Source of the DNA: Microcaldota archaeon
Lineage (GTDB): Archaea > Iainarchaeota > Iainarchaeia > JAADDC01
Direction: 5' to 3'
DNA: 40,878 nt
Assembly (NCBI GenBank): GCA_027011045.1
Contig: JALVAT010000004.1
Span: forward strand, 1 to 40,878
The translations under genes and the position numbers were made by a program. Positions 18,136 through 26,583 of this stretch are shown piece after piece. Position 1 is the first letter of the stretch, and each line of letters opens with the position of its first letter. The notes beneath the pieces are model-generated. The model did not search any database. It had not been told where the DNA came from and saw only the letters and a list, made by a program, of their open reading frames with translations.

Positions 18136-18918
18136 GTGCTAAGCGTGCTGGCAATCAAGGGAAGCTTCAGACAGATAGTTCTAATGTATGCAATCGCGCA
18201 AATGGCCGCAATACTCATAGGAGCAGTAACGATAAGCCAGATACCCGTACAAAGCGAGGCGAGCCAGCCAAGCTACGCGGGCACGTTCCTCCTGTACATA
18301 CTCATCGCCACGGCGGTGTTCCTCATACTGGCGCGCTTCTTCCCAAGGGGCTTCAGGTGGCTCCTTGCAGCCCTGGAGATTTTCTTCCTATGGGGAACCA
18401 GCACCGTTATGTACAGTCTCTTCCTGCCAGAAACCGCCGCAACAATAGCAGGAATCGTAACGGCAGTGCTCCGAGCCATTTTCTGGAGGAGTAGCATCGC
18501 ACAGAACGTATCCACGCTTATAATTGCCGCCGTGTCCACAGCAGTAGTGGGCCTCAGCGTGGCGCCAGCGGTTGCAGTGCTCCTGCTCGCAATAATGGCC
18601 ACCTACGACTTCATCTCTGTATTCGTCACGAAGCACATGGTAACCCTTGCAAAGGCCCTCGGCGCAAGGGAACGGGGATCCGGGGAAATCCACATGCTCG
18701 GAACGGGGGACATTGTCATCCCAGGGATCGTTGCGGTATCCCTTCTGCGCGTTGGCATCCTACCAGCGGTTCTTTCAGCACTGGGAGCACTCATAGGCCT
18801 GATAACGACGATATGGCTTGCCAGGAGATGGAAGAGAATCCTGCCGGCGCTGCCCAGCATTGGGGTAGTTCAGCTTGCGCTGTCGGCGGTGGGGCTCTGC
18901 ATCACGGCGTTTTTATAA
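18136..18918 (+). CDS. Presenilin/signal peptide peptidase-like intramembrane aspartyl protease (A22-like)
   Basis: Multi-TM with YD (MATYDFISVFVTKHMV), GxGD (LGTGDIVIPG) and PAL (PALPSIGVVQL) motifs. Confidence 0.87.
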   Translation: MLSVLAIKGSFRQIVLMYAIAQMAAILIGAVTISQIPVQSEASQPSYAGTFLLYILIATAVFLILARFFPRGFRWLLAALEIFFLWGTSTVMYSLFLPETAATIAGIVTAVLRAIFWRSSIAQNVSTLIIAAVSTAVVGLSVAPAVAVLLLAIMATYDFISVFVTKHMVTLAKALGARERGSGEIHMLGTGDIVIPGIVAVSLLRVGILPAVLSALGALIGLITTIWLARRWKRILPALPSIGVVQLALSAVGLCITAFL

Positions 18919-19585
18919 CGGTCCCCACAAAGCTCTTGCCCTCAAGCAGGCGACGCAGGTTCCTAAGATCCTTGCCAACTACGTACGTCTTCACCCTGGA
19001 CCTGGCGAGGATGGCAGCAGCCGCACGGTCTACAGGGGCGTGGGCCCCGGGAACCCGCCGGTCAGCAAGATCCACCAGGCGCATCAGCTCGTCGTGGGTC
19101 ATTTGGGCGATCAGCTCGGCGTCCGGATAGACCCGCGGATCCTTCGTGTAGACACCGTCAACATCCGTTATGTTCACGAACACAGCGCCAGCAGCCTCTG
19201 CGAGGAGCGCCGCAGAGAAATCGCTGGTCACGCCTGGGACGCTGCCACGTAGCACGGGCACGTACTTACCGAGGTAGGAGAGGGCGCGCCAGATATCGGA
19301 AATCGGCTCGTAGTACGCATGTTTAACGGCAGATACAAGGAGCCAGCTGTTGAGAGCTGTGGCAAGGATACCTGCCTGATCCTGAAGCGTTTTGGAGCCC
19401 CCGAGCTCAGCCACAGCATCAATGTATCGCCGTGCGGTGTGCCCTCCGCCGGCAACGAGTGCGATTTCAACACCATGCTCAAAGAAACGGTCGACAACGC
19501 GGCCAAAACCACGCAGCCAATCCACGTCAAGGTCGTGGGGAGCGATGACCGATCCGCCCACGGAAAAGACCACGCGCCGGAGCAT
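18902..19585 (-). CDS. pyrH: Uridylate kinase
   Basis: FSVGGSVIAP, ALVAGGGHTARRYID, NITDVDGVYTKDPR; start at MLRRVVFS. Confidence 0.91.
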   Translation of the reverse strand: MLRRVVFSVGGSVIAPHDLDVDWLRGFGRVVDRFFEHGVEIALVAGGGHTARRYIDAVAELGGSKTLQDQAGILATALNSWLLVSAVKHAYYEPISDIWRALSYLGKYVPVLRGSVPGVTSDFSAALLAEAAGAVFVNITDVDGVYTKDPRVYPDAELIAQMTHDELMRLVDLADRRVPGAHAPVDRAAAAILARSRVKTYVVGKDLRNLRRLLEGKSFVGTVIKTP

Positions 19586-19627
19586 GCATAAAAAACGTTG
19601 CCCGAATATAAAAAGGAGGGGGAAGCG

Positions 19628-20839
19628 ATGGAAGAAGCACACCTAAAGCGCCTTATCAGGGAGCTTGAGAGCATAAGGGGTACGGGAACTCAGCTAATTT
19701 CCCTGTACATTCCGCCAAAGTACCCTCGAGGCGAAATATCCTCCATGCTCACCGATGAGCACAGCAAGGCGGGCAACATAAAGGATAAGACGACGAGGAA
19801 GAACGTGCAGGCAGCGCTCGCCAAGATTATGGTCTACCTCAAGTCTATAGACTACAGGCTGCCCGAAAATGGCCTTGTAATATTTTGTGGCAACGTATCA
19901 CCGAAGCCGGGGGAGCAAGACCTCCGCCTGTTCGCCGTGGCGCCCCCGCAGCCCGTGCCGAAGATTTATCGATGTGATTCGACCTTCTACCTCGAGCCAC
20001 TTAAGGAAATGGTCAAGCCCACCGAATACTACGGGATCATCGCCATGGACGGAAAGGAGGCCACAATCGCCCTCATAAAAGGGAATACCTTTGAAATCGT
20101 CTCCAGGATCAGATCCCTCGCCCCAGGAAAGCACCACGCGGGAGGCCAGTCCGCCCGTCGATTTGAGAGGCTGAGGGAGATAGCGGACCACGAATACATG
20201 AAGAAGGTGGCCGAGGAGGCAAAAGAGGTCTTTGTAGAGCTCGGGGACAAGCTGAAGGGGATCATACTCGCGGGTCCAGGCCCGAAGAAGAACGAGTTCT
20301 TCAACAAGGACTACCTCGACCCACGGGTGAAGCAGAAGATCATCGGCATCGTCGACACGGGATACACCAACGAGTACGGGATCAGGGAAGCCATAGAGAA
20401 CGCAAAGGACATCCTCCGCGACGCAGAGATTGTTCAGCAGAAGAAGGCCGTTGAGCAGTTCATCGCGGAAGTGGTAAAGGGGGGGTTGGCGGAGTACGGT
20501 CTAAAGCAGGTCTACAGGGCGCTCAAGGAGGGTAGAGTGGATACGTTGCTCGTTGTGGAGGACGCAGAGGCTTGGGTGGGCAAGTACAAGTGCAAGGACT
20601 GCGGACACGAAGAAGAGGTCGTTGTGAAGAATGCTGACGAGCTACCGGGAACCATGAAATGCCCGATGTGCGGGGGCACCATGGAGCTCGACGTGAAGGA
20701 AGATGCCATAGAGGAAATGATCCAGATGGCCGAAGATACGGGTGCAAAGGTCTTCTTCATCTCGCCGGATACGGAGGAGGGCCAAAAGCTCGCAAAGGGG
20801 TTTGGAGGAGTAGGCGCAATACTGAGGTATAAGGTATGA
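19628..20839 (+). CDS. prf1: Peptide chain release factor aRF1
   Basis: GGQ motif HHAGGQSARRFERLRE, NIKS-position motif NIKDKTTRKN, C-terminal zinc ribbon. Preceded by AAAAGGAGGGGG. Confidence 0.96.
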   Translation: MEEAHLKRLIRELESIRGTGTQLISLYIPPKYPRGEISSMLTDEHSKAGNIKDKTTRKNVQAALAKIMVYLKSIDYRLPENGLVIFCGNVSPKPGEQDLRLFAVAPPQPVPKIYRCDSTFYLEPLKEMVKPTEYYGIIAMDGKEATIALIKGNTFEIVSRIRSLAPGKHHAGGQSARRFERLREIADHEYMKKVAEEAKEVFVELGDKLKGIILAGPGPKKNEFFNKDYLDPRVKQKIIGIVDTGYTNEYGIREAIENAKDILRDAEIVQQKKAVEQFIAEVVKGGLAEYGLKQVYRALKEGRVDTLLVVEDAEAWVGKYKCKDCGHEEEVVVKNADELPGTMKCPMCGGTMELDVKEDAIEEMIQMAEDTGAKVFFISPDTEEGQKLAKGFGGVGAILRYKV

Positions 20840-22344
20840 GGGTGCGACAGCGGGATCTGGCCGCAAGGGTGTTGGACTTCTGGGGTGTGAGGACGCCAGC
20901 CTTCGCCCCCAGCGTGCTTGAACCAGGGGACAGGCAGATCGTCTCAATCAACGCGTACAGGCTCTGGGCCACCAGGGATCACAGGGCCCTGGCGAAGAAG
21001 ATTGCAGAGCGGGACGACGTGATCATCATCCCTGAGAGCGGATACCGCCAGATCAAGAAGTACGACGATGATGTAACCCTGGAGGATATCGTGGAGATTC
21101 AGGTGGAGGCAGGGTTCCCCATCGTAGCCAGCTTCCCATCGGCAAGGGTGGAAGACGCCATTACGAACGCGAGGCTCGCAAGGGAAATTAGTTCGAAGCC
21201 TCTGCTTCTTGAGGTGGAAAGGAGCTGGGACTACGATAAGATCAAGGTATTCACAGACGCCACAGCCGGATGGGCTTGGGGCTACGCGTTGGCCAGCGAA
21301 GACCCCAAGAAGGTTGCAGAACTGGCCAAAGCCATGCCGAGGAACAAGGTGCTCGTTATCTACGGCATCCATCACCCCGCCGTGATCCCCGTCCTCGCAA
21401 TGGTAGGGGCAGACGTGTTCACCTCTGGAGCCCACGCCCGCTACGCCCAGAGGGGGGATTACATAACCGAAGCGAGCATACGCCCAGTCACTGAGCTCCA
21501 GGAGCTCCCCTGCACGTGCCCAGTATGCAAGAACCGCGACCCCTCCGATCTGAGGAGCAGGACGGACCTCATCGAGCTACACAACGAAATCCTCTTCGAG
21601 GAGGAAGCAAGGAAAACGAGAAACGCAATTGCAGAGGGAAGGCTCTTCGAGTATGCCCTGCGGCGGGCACTAACGCACCCTGCCCTGTGGGGTCGCTTCC
21701 TGGAAGCCCTCAAGGGGGAAACCCTTGAGTGGATACTGGAAAACATGCCTTTCCCCAAGAATGCCAGCATATATCGCTTCGATGGGCTCGAAATAAGGAG
21801 ACCTGAGCACATCCTAGGGGAAAGAATGGTAAAGCGGGCAAAGGTTCCCGTGGAGTGGTGTGCATACACGTACCCCTTCGGACAGACGTATCCACCAGAA
21901 ATTACCGCAAAGCCCACGCCGGAGCAGGTTGTAAAGGCTGCGTTCAGGATTCCTTGGGGTATAGATCCGCCAGAAAACGCAAAATGGGTGCTAAGGCACG
22001 GGATTCCGCGCAAGATTCTCGTGAACGGAGAGGAAATAGGGCTTATCCGCTTCGAAGACGGCTTCTTCGTGCCAAACATCAGGGGAGCAAAGTACATAAT
22101 GGAAAAGACCACCCCGCCCCACAGGCGAGTGGTGGTCGACGAAGACGGCGTGGAGGCCGTGCGCGAGAGGAAACCGCTACTTTCGAGCTACGTGCTGGAC
22201 GTGGATCCCGAGCTCAGGCCAAACATGGAGGTAATCGTCGTCGACGCAGAGGACAACGTCGTCGCCACTGGAAAAAGCGCCCTGACCGCGAGGGAGATAG
22301 CAGAAATCGATGGAATAGCCGTCAAGATTCGTCATCGCGCCTAA
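20836..22344 (+). CDS. Archaeosine tRNA-guanine transglycosylase homologue with C-terminal PUA domain; catalytic domain divergent
   Basis: Zn motif PCTCPVCKNRDP...ELHNEI, C-terminal AYTYPFGQ and PUA region align with archaeal TGT. Catalytic Asp motifs altered (see findings). Confidence 0.82.
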   Translation: MRVRQRDLAARVLDFWGVRTPAFAPSVLEPGDRQIVSINAYRLWATRDHRALAKKIAERDDVIIIPESGYRQIKKYDDDVTLEDIVEIQVEAGFPIVASFPSARVEDAITNARLAREISSKPLLLEVERSWDYDKIKVFTDATAGWAWGYALASEDPKKVAELAKAMPRNKVLVIYGIHHPAVIPVLAMVGADVFTSGAHARYAQRGDYITEASIRPVTELQELPCTCPVCKNRDPSDLRSRTDLIELHNEILFEEEARKTRNAIAEGRLFEYALRRALTHPALWGRFLEALKGETLEWILENMPFPKNASIYRFDGLEIRRPEHILGERMVKRAKVPVEWCAYTYPFGQTYPPEITAKPTPEQVVKAAFRIPWGIDPPENAKWVLRHGIPRKILVNGEEIGLIRFEDGFFVPNIRGAKYIMEKTTPPHRRVVVDEDGVEAVRERKPLLSSYVLDVDPELRPNMEVIVVDAEDNVVATGKSALTAREIAEIDGIAVKIRHRA

Positions 22345-22852
22345 GGGACTCCACCTTCTCCGGTGGCAGGATGCCAGAAACGCCGCGGGGATCCTCTATC
22401 TCCAGGGTAAACGTGAGCTTTCCTTCCTTCGCCCGGCGAATCTCATCAAGCGCCTGCTCCTTCAGGCGCCTTTCCTCTTCAGACTCTGGTTGGAATTTTT
22501 TCGTTGCATCCTCGAAGCGGTCCAGAACACCCTCAACAGTCGTGATGAAACCGTTGGAGAACGGACCGGGGTGTATCTCGAGCTCGAGCTCCGGAATTCG
22601 CACACGGCCAGAGGAGGAGCGCACAACAACGTAGTTCAGCTTTTCCGGTGAGTCGACGCGCAGACGCTCCACCTTTTTGCCCCTGTCCTCCAGTTCCATA
22701 ACGTCAGTGTGCGTGTATCCGCAAGAGGAGCACTTGGACGTCACGATGACAGCCCTGCCGAAATGGGGGAGCTCCTTCTCCACAATGACCGTTCTGAGGG
22801 TTTTCTTGCCACATGCGGGGCAAACAGCGTTCTCAACAACGTGCTCAACCAT
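22322..22852 (-). CDS. ZPR1-type zinc finger protein
   Basis: CPACGKKTLRTVIVEKELPHFGRAVIVTSKCSSCGYTHTDVMELEDRG; IHPGPFSNGFITTVEGVLDRF. Confidence 0.92.
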   Translation of the reverse strand: MVEHVVENAVCPACGKKTLRTVIVEKELPHFGRAVIVTSKCSSCGYTHTDVMELEDRGKKVERLRVDSPEKLNYVVVRSSSGRVRIPELELEIHPGPFSNGFITTVEGVLDRFEDATKKFQPESEEERRLKEQALDEIRRAKEGKLTFTLEIEDPRGVSGILPPEKVESLRRDDES

Positions 22853-22870
22853 GAAATGATTTGAACCACT

Positions 22871-22880
22871 CAATAAATAA
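22871..22880. promoter_or_regulatory. Putative shared TATA element (CAATAAATAA) between zpr1 and the GILT/DsbA-like gene
   Basis: ATAAATAA centre 22876.5 is about 24.5 nt from the ATG at 22852 (-) and 26.5 nt from the ATG at 22903 (+). Confidence 0.5.
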
Positions 22881-22902
22881 GCGTTTTGCATCCCGTTCAT
22901 AC

Positions 22903-24312
22903 ATGCCAGTGAAGAGAAGGTCCACAAGAAGGAAGACCGCCAAGAAGGCGGAGGAAACCGCCCCTAAAGCGGAGGAAAAAACGGTAAAGGCGAATGCCGC
23001 TGCGGGCTCTGAAGAAAAGAAGAGAAGCACAAAGCGCTCCAAGAAATCCGCGGGGAAGAACAAGGGAATACGGCCGGAGATTGTCGTTGCAATTGCCGTT
23101 GCCGCACTTGCCCTGGGGGCAGGCATAGCGTACTACTTCGCCAGCACCCAGGGTAGCACTGCAGGGGCGAGTGGTGGTGAAGCGAGCTTTTCTGCGGTAG
23201 GCTACGTGCTGGCAGATCCAAGCTGTTCCACGTGCATGCGGGAGTTCAACAGGGTGTACGACATTCTACTCCAGCGCTTTGACCTGAACTCCGTCAAGCT
23301 AAAGTGGGTTAGCGTGAGCAGCCCTGAGGGCAAAAAGATCTACCAAGTACTCGTGGACAACAACATTGACATCGTCCCACTCATTGTGTTTGAGGGCAAC
23401 ATTGAGCAGACGGCATTCTACAAGGCACTGGACAGGCAGCTCGCCATGTACGGCGGTGCCCAGAGGCTCCTGCTCAAGGTGGGCAACTACTACGTGCTCA
23501 GACCGGGCTGGCCCGTGCGCCGCTACGACCCAAGCAAGCCAGTGACGAAGATAATCCTCGCGGCCCCAGATGAAATAGCAAACCAGATCGAACCGGCGCT
23601 CTACACAACCGTGGTGAACGCGGAAATCGTCAAGAAGGCCCCCGAGGCAAACTACGTCCTCGTTCTGACTGGACCGAAGAACGTGGTGGAGGCGCTCGCA
23701 AGGGCGATACCCACGGCAAAGGTGGAGGGCAACACCCTCTACGTGCCCAAGGACAAGGTTGTGACCATAGACCTCTACGTCATGAGCTTCTGTCCCTTCG
23801 GAAACCAGGCAGAGGACGTTGCAGCCAAGCTCAAGAAGCTATTCGGGGACAGGATCGTCGTAAAGCCGCACTTTATCATCTACAACAACAACGGCAAGTT
23901 CTCCTCGCTCCACGGGCCACAGGAGCTACACCAGGACATCCGAGAGATGTGTGTGAACAACATATACGGGCCAGAAGCATGGCTGAACTTTGCCGTGGCC
24001 ATAAACAACGCGTGCAACGCACAGGACGCAGACAGCTGCTGGCAGAACATAGCCAAGGAGCAGAACCTCGACGCCAACGCAATAGAGGCCTGCTACAACG
24101 CGGACTTCAACACCATTGCCGCTCAGGAAGCCCTGGGGGCACAGCTCAAGGGCGTGACGGGATCACCAACGACCTTCATAGACGGTTGGTTCAGGTACGA
24201 TATAAGGAATCCAGACTTCACAAAGGTACTCTGCGACTTTATGCTGAACCCGCCCAAGGACGCCTGTGGAGCAACCATAGAGACGCCAACAGCACAGGGC
24301 AACTGCGGTTAA
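22903..24312 (+). CDS. Membrane-anchored double thioredoxin-fold protein, DsbA/GILT-like, with lysine-rich N-terminal tail
   Basis: Basic tail, single TM (IVVAIAVAALALGAGIAYYF), CSTC motif, MSFCPFGNQAE, and GILT-like SSLHGPQELHQDIREMC...CW...GSPTTFIDG. Confidence 0.82.
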   Translation: MPVKRRSTRRKTAKKAEETAPKAEEKTVKANAAAGSEEKKRSTKRSKKSAGKNKGIRPEIVVAIAVAALALGAGIAYYFASTQGSTAGASGGEASFSAVGYVLADPSCSTCMREFNRVYDILLQRFDLNSVKLKWVSVSSPEGKKIYQVLVDNNIDIVPLIVFEGNIEQTAFYKALDRQLAMYGGAQRLLLKVGNYYVLRPGWPVRRYDPSKPVTKIILAAPDEIANQIEPALYTTVVNAEIVKKAPEANYVLVLTGPKNVVEALARAIPTAKVEGNTLYVPKDKVVTIDLYVMSFCPFGNQAEDVAAKLKKLFGDRIVVKPHFIIYNNNGKFSSLHGPQELHQDIREMCVNNIYGPEAWLNFAVAINNACNAQDADSCWQNIAKEQNLDANAIEACYNADFNTIAAQEALGAQLKGVTGSPTTFIDGWFRYDIRNPDFTKVLCDFMLNPPKDACGATIETPTAQGNCG

Positions 24313-24368
24313 GGTTATTAACCCCTTTCCCTAATTCTTTTTGTATAACTCAAAAAGGAGGTGTGCCC

Positions 24369-25022
24369 ATGCGCATAAGGTATTTGGGACACGCGGCGTT
24401 CCAGCTCATCGGGTCCAAGAACATCCTCATAGATCCGTTCATCAGTGGAAATCCCCTTGCAGCGGAGCCAGTGGGCACTCCAGACCTCATCCTCGTAACG
24501 CACGCGCACGGAGACCACCTGGGCGACGCTATTGAGATTGCGAAGCGCACGGGGGTGCCCATTGTCTGTATGTACGACATATCGCAGCACATACGGGGTA
24601 TCGAGACCTACGGGATGAACTACGGGCCTGCGAAGATCGAAGGTGTCGACATCGTCATGGTTCCCGCCTGGCACTCTTCGTCCATAGACGGCCAAGAAAT
24701 CGGAAATCCGGCAGGCTATATCGTTAAAATGGACGGAAAAACGGTTTACCACGCTGGAGACACCTTCGTATTTGGCGATATGGCTCTGTTCAGCGAGCTC
24801 TACGGACCAATCGACGTGGCGCTCCTGCCGATAGGGGGATTCTTCACAATGGGTCCAAGGGAAGCGGCGAAGGCTGTAGAACTCCTAAAGCCAAGGATTG
24901 CCATCCCCATGCACTACAACACGTTCCCGCTGATCCGTCAGGACCCAGAGGAGTTCAAACGGATCGTGGATGACAAGGCGCGCGTCGAAATCCTGCCCCC
25001 TGGCGGAGAGTTGGAGGTGTAA
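24369..25022 (+). CDS. UPF0173 metal-dependent hydrolase (beta-lactamase fold)
   Basis: MRIRYLGHAAFQL, THAHGDHLGD, YHAGDT, MHYNTFP; strong SD AAAGGAGGTG upstream. Confidence 0.93.
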   Translation: MRIRYLGHAAFQLIGSKNILIDPFISGNPLAAEPVGTPDLILVTHAHGDHLGDAIEIAKRTGVPIVCMYDISQHIRGIETYGMNYGPAKIEGVDIVMVPAWHSSSIDGQEIGNPAGYIVKMDGKTVYHAGDTFVFGDMALFSELYGPIDVALLPIGGFFTMGPREAAKAVELLKPRIAIPMHYNTFPLIRQDPEEFKRIVDDKARVEILPPGGELEV

Positions 25023-25025
25023 AGA

Positions 25026-25310
25026 ATGGAAGAAATTCCATTACGGAAAACGGAAGTAAGAAAAGTACTAGAACGCCTAGAAAAGGCCCACAGAGAACAC
25101 CTTCTGAAGGACGCTAAGACATTTGATCCTGAAGTCGAGTATGGCATTTTGACACTGACTGAAGAAGAGCACAGAAAAATAGAGAACTTATTGAAAAGAT
25201 ACGAAAAAGAAGCAGAGCGCCGTGAGGAAGTGTTCCATCAAATAAAACCAGTACTCTTGCTGTTTCTCAGGGAAAGAGTGGGTGAATATCGCCCAAAGGA
25301 ACCCCTCTAA
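25026..25310 (+). CDS. Unknown 94-aa charged helical protein
   Basis: Intact ORF 3 nt after the UPF0173 gene; no family recognised; AT-richer composition. Confidence 0.6.
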   Translation: MEEIPLRKTEVRKVLERLEKAHREHLLKDAKTFDPEVEYGILTLTEEEHRKIENLLKRYEKEAERREEVFHQIKPVLLLFLRERVGEYRPKEPL

Positions 25311-25343
25311 TCATACTCTACTTCTTCTTATTCTGAAGAGCGA

Positions 25344-25865
25344 TCACGGATGCGTCTGGTAGAAATAGCGACGGTCGACGGGGCCGAGCTCCGCACCCTT
25401 AACTTCCTCGAAGACCACTTGGGCGATCCTAACACCGGGCCAGAGCCGGATGGGGCGCGGGGAGAGGTTCACAATCTCGAGGATCTGACGGTTGGAAACG
25501 CCCGGCTGTATGAGGTTTGAAGAGACGTGAACGAGCAACCCTATGCGGGCAAAGCGGGAACGCCCAGATATCCACCCCATCACGCGTTCGGAAAGGGTTA
25601 TTCTCTCCTTTGTAACACCTAAAACCAGCTGCCCTGGCTGTATTTCGAGGGGACCATCTATGACGTCCACTAAATCCCCGTACTGGGCTGGGTCAAAGTC
25701 GTCGGAGCGGATATCTATAAATTCAGGCGTTTTATCGAATATGCGGAACTCAGACCCGAGGGCTACATCGTAGGACGCTGGCCCAAGGGCCTTCTCGTCA
25801 AAGGGCTCGATCCTAATGTCTCCGCTCTCCATGAGTGCCAGTATTTCCCTTCTCCCCAGGATCAT
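25344..25865 (-). CDS. dcd: dCTP deaminase
   Basis: SGRSRFARIGLLVHVSSNLIQPGVSNRQILEIVNLSPRPIRLWPGVRIAQVVFEEV. Confidence 0.91.
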   Translation of the reverse strand: MILGRREILALMESGDIRIEPFDEKALGPASYDVALGSEFRIFDKTPEFIDIRSDDFDPAQYGDLVDVIDGPLEIQPGQLVLGVTKERITLSERVMGWISGRSRFARIGLLVHVSSNLIQPGVSNRQILEIVNLSPRPIRLWPGVRIAQVVFEEVKGAELGPVDRRYFYQTHP

Positions 25866-25886
25866 GATGAGAGAACGACGGGACCA

Positions 25887-25893
25887 TTTATAA
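25887..25893. promoter_or_regulatory. TATA element (TTTATAA) between dcd and psmB
   Basis: Centre about 25 nt from the dcd ATG at 25865 (-); also suitably placed for psmB (+) with a short leader. Confidence 0.55.
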
Positions 25894-25939
25894 CAATTTG
25901 CGTGCGCATATGTACGTTCGGTTTCTGGGGTGCGTTTTC

Positions 25940-26569
25940 ATGGAGGCAAAGAAGGGTACAACAACGGTCGGAATAGTGGGAAAGGACTTTGTGGTAGTTG
26001 CTGCTGACAAGATGGCATCCATGGGCGACCTGGCAGCAGATCTGAACATACAGAAGGTCCACCAAATCGCGCCCCACATGGCTATAACCACCGCTGGAAT
26101 GGTGGGTGATCTACAGCTCCTCACGCGCTTCCTGCGGGCAAAGATAAAGCGCCTCACGATAGAGGAGGGCGAGGAGCCCCATCCGCGCCGCATAGCCATA
26201 TACCTGGGGACAATACTGAACTCCACGAAGTACTTCCCATACCTGGTGCAGCTGCTCCTCGCGGGGTACAAGAACGGGCCGTATCTGGCGAGCATAGATG
26301 CGGCGGGAGGCGTAACGGACACTGAGCCCATAAGCGCGACGGGTTCTGGAAGCCCCGTGGCGTACGGTGTGCTCGAGGCTGGCTACAAGGAAGGAATAAC
26401 CAAGAAGAAGGCAATTGAGCTCGCAGTCCAAGCTATAGAGGCTGCTCGCATCAGGAACACATTTACAGGTGGAAGGGAGCCCGGAATTGACGTCGCCGTC
26501 ATAGACAAGGACGGAGTCACGTTCCTCACGAAAGAGGAAATCGCGAAGATCAAGAAGTCCCTCAAGTAA
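25940..26569 (+). CDS. psmB: Proteasome subunit beta
   Basis: Catalytic Thr after MEAKKG (TTTVGIVGKDFVVVAADK), TAGMVGDLQ, SGSPVAYGVLE. An alternative start at 25910 is possible. Confidence 0.94.
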   Translation: MEAKKGTTTVGIVGKDFVVVAADKMASMGDLAADLNIQKVHQIAPHMAITTAGMVGDLQLLTRFLRAKIKRLTIEEGEEPHPRRIAIYLGTILNSTKYFPYLVQLLLAGYKNGPYLASIDAAGGVTDTEPISATGSGSPVAYGVLEAGYKEGITKKKAIELAVQAIEAARIRNTFTGGREPGIDVAVIDKDGVTFLTKEEIAKIKKSLK

Positions 26570-26583
26570 GGAGGGCGGTTCCT

